Of a stretch of DNA of 64,000 bases, positions 24,782-31,931 are shown piece by piece (within the stretch, counting starts at the first letter, position 1; each line of letters begins with the position of its first letter). Source of the stretch: UBA7672 sp038326205 (GTDB lineage: Bacteria > Pseudomonadota > Alphaproteobacteria > Caulobacterales > Hyphomonadaceae); NCBI GenBank assembly GCA_038326205.1, contig JBBQJV010000003.1, forward strand, positions 48,233 through 112,232, written 5' to 3'. The notes beneath the pieces were generated by a model. The model searched no databases. It was not told the DNA's origin and was given only the letters and a program-made list of their open reading frames with translations. The translations under genes and the position numbers were made by a program.

Positions 24782-26758
24782 TCACGCTCCGGCGGGCGCA
24801 GCCGCGCCGACGCTGACGCGATGCGGCGCACCAACGCGGAACCTGCGATCGGACAGCGAGATGAAGCCGCCTATCGCCATGATCATCGCGCCGGACCAGA
24901 TCCACATGGCGAGCGGGTGATTGGTGATGCGCACGGCGAACGCGCCAGAACCATCGTCTTCGCCGGTCGTCAGATGGAGGTTCGCAAACAGTCCGCCGCG
25001 GATGCCGGCTTCGGTTGTCATCGTATCGCGCTCGGGGAAGTAGCGGCGTTCGGTGACCAGCTCACCATCAGCGGCCCCGTTGCGGAGGACGCTGAATGTC
25101 AGGCGTTGGGCATCGTAGTTGGGCCCCTTCACCAGCTGGACTTGTTCAAGGCGGAAGGTCTGGTCGCCAAGTGTTGCGACATCGCCCTGACGCATCGAAG
25201 CGAAGGACTCTGTCTGCCAAACCGACATTGCGGTGACGCCGAACACAGCGATCGCGAAGCCCATATGAGCGGTGACGAAGCCCCATGTCGACCGCGGGAA
25301 GGCGTGTGCGAGAAACAATGACTGTCGTGGTGTGACCTGACCGGCTCTCAGGCGCACCTGCATCCAGCGAATCATGCTGGCACACAGGAAGACGCCGAAG
25401 CCCATGCCGAGACCGCCCGGCAGGCTTTGCCCGAATATGCCGAATGCCGCGCCGACGCCGACGCCGGCGAGCATGGGCAGTCTCAACGACTTGCCCACCG
25501 GCTTCACCGAGTCGTTGCGCCAGCGCATCATGGGGCCGAACGCCATCACCAGAACGACGCAGAGCATGATTGGTCCGAAGGTGACGTTGAAATAGGGCGG
25601 ACCCACGGAAATCTTGTCGCCAGTCAGCGCGTCAATCACGAGCGGATAGAACGTTCCGAGGAAGACGATCGCGGTGGCGATGAGCAGCAGGAAATTATTG
25701 GCGAGGATGGCGCCCTCGCGACTCGCCGGAGCGAAGCTGGGCGGCTGTTGAAGCTGGCGAGCCCGGAACGCGTAGAGCGTCAGCGCTCCGCCGGAAGCGC
25801 CGAGCACCATCGCCAGAATGAAGATGCCGCGCGCCGGATCGACCGCGAAGGCATGCACGCTGGTCAGCACGCCGGAGCGGACAAGAAATGTGCCGATCAG
25901 GCTGAGCGTGAATGTCAGAATGGACAGCAGGAGCGTCCAGTTCACAAGAGCATGGCGTCGTTCGACCACCAGCGTGCAGTGAAGAAGCGCCGTGCCGATC
26001 AGCCATGGCATGAACGAGGCGTTCTCGACGGGATCCCAGAACCACCAGCCGCCCCAACCCAGTTCGTAATAGGCCCACATGCTGCCCAGGGCGATGCCGA
26101 TGGTAAGAAAGCACCACGCGGTCAGCACCCAGGGGCGAACCCAACGCGCCCAGGCGGCGTCGACCTTGCCCTCTATCAGGGCGGCGACAGAGAAAGAGAA
26201 CGCGATCGAGAAGCCGACATAACCAAGGTAGAGCATTGGCGGATGGGCCACGAGGCCGGGGTCCTGCAGCAGCGGATTGAAGCCGCCACCTTCAAGAGGA
26301 GCTTCACTGAGGCGCGCGAACGGGTTCGAGGTGAAGATGATGAAAGCCAGGAATGCCGCGCCGATCAGCCCCTGCACGCCCAGCGCTCTGGCTTTCAGGG
26401 TAGCGGGCAGGTTGTTTCCGAAGATCGCGACAGCCGCTCCGTAGCCGGCGAGCACCAGCGCCCACAACAGCATCGAGCCCTCATGTTGGCCCCAGGCGGC
26501 CGCTATTTTGTAGAACATCGGCATCAACGTGTAGGAATTGCTGGCCACGACGCGCAGCGAGAAGTCTGACGTAACGAAGCCCCAGACCAGGCATGCGAAC
26601 GCGAAGGCTATCAGCGCGAGCTGCGTGACAGCTGCCGAGGCGCCGACATTCATCAGGCGCGCACGTCCGGTAGCTGCGCCCCACAACGGGGCAGTTGTCT
26701 GCACAAGAGACGTCATAAGCGCGAGAGAAAGGGCGAAGAGTCCGAGTTCGCTGATCAA
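24782..26758 (-). CDS. ccmF: Haem lyase CcmF
   Basis: A 658-residue multi-helix membrane protein starting at a TTG (MISELGLFALSLAL, which aligns with the usual CcmF start). The tryptophan-rich haem-handling motif is WGGWWFWDPVENASFMPW, and GQHEGSMLLWALVLAGYG and FLVRSGVLTSVHAFAVDP are typical. About 15 helices and a C-terminal periplasmic domain fit the family. It attaches haem to the CxxCH motif of exported apocytochromes. It leads the minus-strand operon; ccmA, B, C, D and E are not in the window, and ccmE, often just upstream, is absent here. Confidence 0.95.
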   Translation of the reverse strand: MISELGLFALSLALMTSLVQTTAPLWGAATGRARLMNVGASAAVTQLALIAFAFACLVWGFVTSDFSLRVVASNSYTLMPMFYKIAAAWGQHEGSMLLWALVLAGYGAAVAIFGNNLPATLKARALGVQGLIGAAFLAFIIFTSNPFARLSEAPLEGGGFNPLLQDPGLVAHPPMLYLGYVGFSIAFSFSVAALIEGKVDAAWARWVRPWVLTAWCFLTIGIALGSMWAYYELGWGGWWFWDPVENASFMPWLIGTALLHCTLVVERRHALVNWTLLLSILTFTLSLIGTFLVRSGVLTSVHAFAVDPARGIFILAMVLGASGGALTLYAFRARQLQQPPSFAPASREGAILANNFLLLIATAIVFLGTFYPLVIDALTGDKISVGPPYFNVTFGPIMLCVVLVMAFGPMMRWRNDSVKPVGKSLRLPMLAGVGVGAAFGIFGQSLPGGLGMGFGVFLCASMIRWMQVRLRAGQVTPRQSLFLAHAFPRSTWGFVTAHMGFAIAVFGVTAMSVWQTESFASMRQGDVATLGDQTFRLEQVQLVKGPNYDAQRLTFSVLRNGAADGELVTERRYFPERDTMTTEAGIRGGLFANLHLTTGEDDGSGAFAVRITNHPLAMWIWSGAMIMAIGGFISLSDRRFRVGAPHRVSVGAAAPAGA

Positions 26759-26963
26759 GGGCGGGCCTGAATACTTGCGATGACAACAATGATGTCAGTC
26801 ACCGCGACGCGCCCCACGCACAATAGCAATGGACCCTTTCCTGTCAGAACTCCACTGTTTCAAGTTATGTTTTATTTCATCTTGTTCTGGCTTTTCATAA
26901 GGGTGGGTGCATGCCAGAGCTTTATGGTGTGGGGTGCGCGGCTATTGATGCGCGGAGTTTAAC
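26759..26963. promoter_or_regulatory. Divergent promoter region of the cytochrome island
   Basis: These 205 bases must drive both the ccmF operon (leftward) and the cytochrome conduit genes (rightward). The stretch 26860-26900 is AT-rich against the local background. I found no TTGA-N6-TCAA (FNR/FixK) box. A short hydrophobic frame begins at an ATG at 26867 (MFYFILFWLFIRVGAC...) and stops at 26962, two bases before the TTG of the next gene; it might be a tiny coupled membrane peptide of 31 residues, but I cannot support it. Confidence 0.45.
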
Positions 26964-27953
26964 TTGAACACTCCTCACGGTTCGCGACGCGGCTCTGCTT
27001 TGCCTCTCAGTCGCGATTTGGCCGAACAGCCTGAGCTTCAACTCGTGACGCCCCAGCCAGCGGTGGAGCGAACGCGCCCATCTCCCGCGTTGGCGCCGCG
27101 CGTCCAGACGAAACGTGGTTCAGCCTTCGAAGTCTATGCATTTCCTGTGTTTTTGTGGGCGATCATCGGTGCGCTGGCCGCGGGTTGGATGTTCAAGGAC
27201 AGGCTCGGCATCGAGGGAGAAGAAGGCATTGGATACTGGCTGGGCATCGCGGGCATAACATGCGTCGGGATCCTTTTGGTCTATCCCTTGCGGAAACGGA
27301 TTCCCGGTCTCGCATTTATGGGAAGCGTTCCCGGCTGGTTTCATTTTCATATGGCGTTGGGCCTGTTGGCGCCGACACTCATACTTTTTCATGCTGGGTT
27401 CAGGACCGGTTCAGTAAACGCGGCTATTGCGCTTTTCGCGATGCTGATCGTCGCGGGCAGCGGATTGTTGGGCCGTATGCTGTACGTCCGTATACACCGT
27501 GATCTAGTCGGAAAGCGTGCCGAAGTTCGAGCTCTGGCCCATGACGCGAGTTTCCTGCGACAGACTTTGGTCAGCGAGTTTGCCGAGGTGGCGACGATTG
27601 CCGAAGCGCTAGAGGCGTCTCTCCACAAGCCGCGTCTCAATGTGTTTGACGCCTTTGGTTATGCCATAGCGGCATCCGCCCGCATTACAGTGGCGCGCAG
27701 GCAGATGCTCAACGCGCTAAGGCGTGGCGCTCGAAGTGTTGCGATTGCACAACCGGGCGGTCGACAAGCTTCAAAACGCCTGCAGCGAGACGGCACCCTG
27801 CTGGTCAAGGCCTATTGTCGCCACATGCGGCATGCCGCCTATCTGACATTCTTTGAGCGCCTGTTCGCTTTGTGGCACATTATACACATGCCGCTCTTCC
27901 TGCTGATGGTGGTGGCCGCCGGCATCCACATCGTCGCCGTCCATCTTTACTAG
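26964..27953 (+). CDS. Five-helix His-rich membrane protein, probable haem b electron carrier
   Basis: A 329-residue protein starting at TTG with GGAG six bases before it. An unstructured 45-residue N terminus precedes five predicted helices: FEVYAFPVFLWAIIGALAAG, YWLGIAGITCVGILLVYPL, WFHFHMALGLLAPTLILFHA, NAAIALFAMLIVAGSGLLG and LWHIIHMPLFLLMVVAAGIH. A cytoplasmic helical domain of about 110 residues lies between helices 4 and 5. Histidines in helices 3 and 5 (WFHFH, LFHAGF, LWHIIH, GIHIVAVH) are placed to bind two haems b. The protein has no clear named family I can give. It is followed eight bases later by a multihaem cytochrome, so I infer it hands quinol or flavoprotein electrons to the periplasm. 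Confidence 0.75.
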   Translation: MNTPHGSRRGSALPLSRDLAEQPELQLVTPQPAVERTRPSPALAPRVQTKRGSAFEVYAFPVFLWAIIGALAAGWMFKDRLGIEGEEGIGYWLGIAGITCVGILLVYPLRKRIPGLAFMGSVPGWFHFHMALGLLAPTLILFHAGFRTGSVNAAIALFAMLIVAGSGLLGRMLYVRIHRDLVGKRAEVRALAHDASFLRQTLVSEFAEVATIAEALEASLHKPRLNVFDAFGYAIAASARITVARRQMLNALRRGARSVAIAQPGGRQASKRLQRDGTLLVKAYCRHMRHAAYLTFFERLFALWHIIHMPLFLLMVVAAGIHIVAVHLY

Positions 27954-27961
27954 ACGCCGGC

Positions 27962-29731
27962 ATGACACTCATTCGTGCCTTGCTGGTCGCGCTGGCGACC
28001 ATTGTCACCACAGTGGCATTTAGCGGTGATGCGAGCGCGCAAAATCCGCTTGAGCGACTCGTTTCGCCTGGCGAGCTTTCGCGAGCGCACGAGAAGCTCG
28101 ATGCGACATGCAACGCGTGCCACGAGTCCTTCAACAAGGGGGCGCAGAAGGCCAGGTGTCTGGCCTGTCACAAGGAAATAAACTGGGACGTCCAGAACAA
28201 GCGCGGCTTTCACGGCCGCTCGCCGCAAGTCAGCAGCGGCGAGTGCAAAACCTGTCACGTGGAACACGAAGGCAGGAACGCCAGGATCGTTTTGCTTGAC
28301 GAAAAGACGTTCGATCACCGCCTGACCGATATGCCCCTGCTGGGGGCGCATGCGCGCGTCCAGTGCGCGGAATGCCATGTAAACGGGCAGAAACATGCAA
28401 AAGCGCCGACCGACTGCGTGGCGTGTCACAAGGCGGATGAGCCGCACATGGGGCGCCTGGGAACAGCCTGCTCTACCTGCCATGTCGTCTCCGGCTGGAA
28501 GACCGTTTCATTCGATCACAGCAAGACAGCGTTCCCACTGAAGGGCGAGCATGCGCACGCACAGTGCGCCGCGTGCCACATCAATCAGGCGTGGAAGGGT
28601 ATCCAGGCGAGCTGCGTATCTTGCCATGCGAAGGACGACGCCCACGACGGCAAGCTGGGCAAGGACTGCGCTTCATGCCACGTCGAGACCGGCTGGAAGG
28701 TGCAGAGTTTCAATCACGCGAAGACGGGGTTCCCGCTGATAGGGAGGCATGCCGATGCGACATGTCAGTCGTGTCACGTGAAGGATGTCACGACGGCCTT
28801 GCCGCGTACCTGCAACGGCTGTCACGCCAAGGACGACCCTCACAAAGGACGCAACGGCCCGGCTTGCGCCGACTGTCACACGCCACGCGATTGGCGAGCA
28901 GTCACGTTCGATCACGCCAAGACGGATTTTCCGCTTTTGGGCAAGCACGCCTCGGTCAAATGCGAGAGCTGCCACACGCGGCCGGTGAAGGAGTGGACGC
29001 CTCCCGAGGACTGCAACGCCTGTCACACGAAGGACGACGTTCACAAAGGTCTGCTGGGGCCCGTCTGCAAGGACTGCCATGCCGAAACCGCGTGGACAAA
29101 GGTGCGCTTTCAGCATGATCGAGATGCGGGTTTTGCCCTGAGAGGCAAGCATGCCGCTGCGACATGCGCAGCATGTCACAAACAGCCGACGCATGTGAAG
29201 GCGCCGCCGAGTAGCTGCATCGGGTGTCACCGTGATGACGATCCGCACAAGCGACAACTGGGCGATGGTTGCGGTCAGTGCCATGGCGAAACAGCGTGGA
29301 ATGCCGACGTTCGTTTCGATCATGGACAGACCGACTTCCCCTTGCTCGGCAAGCATGCAGGCGTAAAATGCGAGGAGTGTCACAAGAGCGCTGCTTTCCT
29401 TGATGCGAAGCCGGGATGCGTGTCGTGCCATGCCAAGGAGGACGTTCATGGCGGCCGGCTCGGGCCGAACTGCTCGACCTGCCACACGGCGGCCGCATGG
29501 ACGCGCTGGTCCTTTGACCACAGCAAGCAGACCGAGTTTCCGCTAACCGGAAAGCATCGCGACGTGGTGTGTGTGAGCTGTCACCGCACGCCGGTCAAAG
29601 GTAGCATCGAGCTCTCGACGCGTTGCGTGACGTGCCACGCTGCCGACGACAAGCATCGCGGCTCTTTCGGATCCAGCTGCGAACGTTGCCATTCGACCGA
29701 CGACTTCAAGTCAATCAACGTCAAACCATGA
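27962..29731 (+). CDS. Secreted 24-haem c-type cytochrome
   Basis: A 589-residue protein; start at MTLIRALLVALATIVTTVAF, eight bases after the previous stop. A signal peptide ends near GDASAQ. I count 24 CxxCH motifs, from CNACH near the N terminus to CERCH near the end. They come in repeating pairs with the frame 'FDH.KT.FPLLGKHA..KCESCH' and 'C..CHAKDD.H.G.LG..C..CH', where the extra His residues can be the sixth haem ligands. This is the cytochrome c3/doubled-CxxCH style of periplasmic electron wires. With the helix-rich partner upstream and a second multihaem protein downstream it probably carries electrons across the periplasm. Confidence 0.93.
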   Translation: MTLIRALLVALATIVTTVAFSGDASAQNPLERLVSPGELSRAHEKLDATCNACHESFNKGAQKARCLACHKEINWDVQNKRGFHGRSPQVSSGECKTCHVEHEGRNARIVLLDEKTFDHRLTDMPLLGAHARVQCAECHVNGQKHAKAPTDCVACHKADEPHMGRLGTACSTCHVVSGWKTVSFDHSKTAFPLKGEHAHAQCAACHINQAWKGIQASCVSCHAKDDAHDGKLGKDCASCHVETGWKVQSFNHAKTGFPLIGRHADATCQSCHVKDVTTALPRTCNGCHAKDDPHKGRNGPACADCHTPRDWRAVTFDHAKTDFPLLGKHASVKCESCHTRPVKEWTPPEDCNACHTKDDVHKGLLGPVCKDCHAETAWTKVRFQHDRDAGFALRGKHAAATCAACHKQPTHVKAPPSSCIGCHRDDDPHKRQLGDGCGQCHGETAWNADVRFDHGQTDFPLLGKHAGVKCEECHKSAAFLDAKPGCVSCHAKEDVHGGRLGPNCSTCHTAAAWTRWSFDHSKQTEFPLTGKHRDVVCVSCHRTPVKGSIELSTRCVTCHAADDKHRGSFGSSCERCHSTDDFKSINVKP

Positions 29732-29949
29732 GGGCGCGATCGCGTCGGTCACATCGCAAATAGGTATCGTCTGAATACAACCTGACGCCTAGCTTAAAAT
29801 ACGCTGAGTATCGTTCCGAAGAGCGAACTATTTCTGGCTTCGTCAGCGCGCATTAAATTTCGGTACATGCATTGTGCTTGGATCATTCGACGGGAATACC
29901 TGTCCTTGGTGAATGCTGGGGTGCTGTGGCGTATATCTGGAAAGGCCCG
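29732..29949. other. Intergenic region between the two multihaem genes
   Basis: About 218 bases with no gene and no strong terminator. It is long enough to hold a separate promoter for the second cytochrome and the porin, though I cannot point to one. The lower GC of 29770-29870 is in favour. Confidence 0.4.
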
Positions 29950-31851
29950 ATGCCCTACTGCCGCGTCGCCAATCTTAGATCAGCAAGTCTGAGCGCGAAG
30001 TTCTTCGCGATTCTTACGATGCTGCTGATGAGCGCCGGTGGTTTTGGCGTCCCTGCCGAGGCGCAGCAGGACACCGTCGTCGTGGGGTTCGACCACCTCT
30101 CGACCGGCTTTCCGCTCGACGGCGCCCACAAATCGTTGGCGTGCGAAGACTGCCATTCGAGCGGCAATTTCGGTGGATTGCCCACGCGATGCCGCGATTG
30201 CCACAATGGAGGCATCGCACCGGCCCAGCCGATGCGGCACGTGCCGACAAATGCGGATTGCGATTCGTGTCACGTCACCGCCAGCTGGACTCGCGTGCGG
30301 TATGACCACGCTGCGGTGTCGGGACCCTGCACGACCTGCCACAACAACTCGCTCGCTCAAGGTAAAACTGCGCGACACATCCAGACCACTGCGACCTGCG
30401 ATACCTGCCACGTAACGGCGTTGTGGACATCGGTCCGATTCAACCATTCGGCTGTGACCGGATCGTGCGCCACCTGTCACACCGGATCGCAGGCGACCGG
30501 AAAGCCGACCAATCACATCGCAACGGCGGCGGGGTGCGACAGCTGCCACAACACCTCGTCGTGGACGAATGTTCGCTTCAGCCACACAGGCGTGACGGGC
30601 GCCTGCGCGACCTGTCACAATGGGACCAGCGCCACTGGCAAGCCGACCAATCACATCCAGACCACCGCAGGCTGCGAGAGCTGCCACAACACATCCACGT
30701 GGACCAATGTGCGGTTTGATCATGCCGGCGTGACGGGGTCGTGCGCCACTTGCCATAACGGGTCGCAGGCGACGGGCAAACCTGCGGCGCACATCCCGAC
30801 GACCGCAGGGTGCGAAAACTGCCACAGCACGACCACGTGGACGAACGCCAGATTTGATCACGCAGGCGTCGCGGCGGCATGCGCGACGTGTCACAACGGT
30901 TCTTCAGCGACGGGCAAGTCTGCCAATCACATCGCTACGTCAGCGGGATGTGACAATTGCCACAACACCTCGACGTGGACGAGCGTGCGGTTTGACCATG
31001 CGAGCGTCACTGGTTCCTGCGCGACCTGCCACAATGGCACGCAGGCCACCGGAAAGCCGGCCAACCATATCGCCACGACGGCGGGCTGCGATTCCTGTCA
31101 TTCGGCGTCGACATGGACGAGCGTGCAGTTTGACCATTCGGCCGTCAGCGGGTCTTGCGCAACCTGTCACAATGGGTCGCAGGCAACCGGGAAGCCGCCG
31201 ACCCACATTGCATCGACCAGCACCTGTGACGACTGCCATGTAACGACGAACTGGACCAATGTGCGCGTGGACCACAATGCGGTGACGGGGACCTGCACAT
31301 CCTGCCACAATGGAAATGCGGCCACAGGCAAGCCGCCGACCCACATCGCAACATCGGCCCAATGTAGCGATTGTCATTCAACGCTGGCCTGGATTCCTGC
31401 TAGGTTCGACCACGCGTCCGTCACAGGCTCATGCGCCACCTGTCACAATGGCACGAGTGCCACGGGCAAACCGTCGTCGCACTTCCAGACCAACCTGCCG
31501 TGCGAGGAGTGCCACAACAGCAATGGCTGGACGACCATCCGCTTTGTTCACTCAAGTGCCGGTTATCCGGGCCAACACCGCTCCGCGCTCGATTGTTCGG
31601 ATTGCCACCGGACGAATGCGCAGCAGGTGCCGTGGCCGAACGCTGCCTATCAACCGGACTGCGCCGCCTGCCACGCCAACAATTACAAAGCCGATCCTCA
31701 TCGCAAGACGCAGAACCCGAGCACGCGATACACCGTGTCCGAACTGCGCGACTGCACAGGCTCGTGCCATGTCTACACGGATGGGACACTGACAACCATT
31801 ACAACCCGGAGGAATTCGCACCATCGCGTAAGCGATGGGAGCTTCAACTAG
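29950..31851 (+). CDS. Secreted multihaem cytochrome c with 46-residue tandem repeats
   Basis: A 633-residue protein; start at MPYCRVANLRSASLSAKFFA with GGAAAGG before it. A signal peptide ends at about VPAEAQ. It has 23 CxxCH motifs and one CxxxCH (RDCTGSCHVYTDGT) near the C terminus, so up to 24 haems. The core is nine tandem 46-residue units, each with two haem sites: 'TGSCATCHNGTQATGKP' and 'AGCDSCHNTSTWTSVRFDH'. Such even two-haem repeats would give a long regular haem chain. It lies between the first cytochrome and a beta-barrel gene, and I infer it is the part that inserts in, or sits on, the outer-membrane barrel. Confidence 0.92.
   Translation: MPYCRVANLRSASLSAKFFAILTMLLMSAGGFGVPAEAQQDTVVVGFDHLSTGFPLDGAHKSLACEDCHSSGNFGGLPTRCRDCHNGGIAPAQPMRHVPTNADCDSCHVTASWTRVRYDHAAVSGPCTTCHNNSLAQGKTARHIQTTATCDTCHVTALWTSVRFNHSAVTGSCATCHTGSQATGKPTNHIATAAGCDSCHNTSSWTNVRFSHTGVTGACATCHNGTSATGKPTNHIQTTAGCESCHNTSTWTNVRFDHAGVTGSCATCHNGSQATGKPAAHIPTTAGCENCHSTTTWTNARFDHAGVAAACATCHNGSSATGKSANHIATSAGCDNCHNTSTWTSVRFDHASVTGSCATCHNGTQATGKPANHIATTAGCDSCHSASTWTSVQFDHSAVSGSCATCHNGSQATGKPPTHIASTSTCDDCHVTTNWTNVRVDHNAVTGTCTSCHNGNAATGKPPTHIATSAQCSDCHSTLAWIPARFDHASVTGSCATCHNGTSATGKPSSHFQTNLPCEECHNSNGWTTIRFVHSSAGYPGQHRSALDCSDCHRTNAQQVPWPNAAYQPDCAACHANNYKADPHRKTQNPSTRYTVSELRDCTGSCHVYTDGTLTTITTRRNSHHRVSDGSFN
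30316..31557 (+). repeat. Nine tandem 138-bp coding repeats (two haem sites each)
   Basis: Units begin at 30316, 30454, 30592, 30730, 30868, 31006, 31144, 31282 and 31420, each exactly 138 bases. All are in frame and each codes for two CxxCH motifs. Central units are the most alike; the first and last have drifted. Confidence 0.85.
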
Positions 31852-31931
31852 GTTGTTTCGAACGAACCGGCGGGGGCCAGGACGGAAGCGGTGCAGACTT
31901 CAGCGAAGTCTCTCTCCGCGGGAGTGTGTGG

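Noticed and set aside
25427..26569. Long open frame on the plus strand opposite ccmF (and similar ones opposite mrpD at 55473-56477, the RND pump at 3037-3885, the metallopeptidase at 13563-14699)
   Set aside because: All are antisense to well-supported genes, have no family-like sequence and odd His/Arg/Asp/Gln-rich composition that arises from reading GC-rich genes backwards.
26780..26962. Possible small membrane protein of 31-60 residues before the haem b-like gene
   Set aside because: No ribosome-binding site, no family resemblance, and the AT-rich stretch is equally well explained as promoter DNA.
30316..31557. Regular 138-bp repeats looked at as a CRISPR-like or minisatellite array
   Set aside because: They are in frame, code for haem-binding motifs throughout and lack unique spacers; no cas gene is present.
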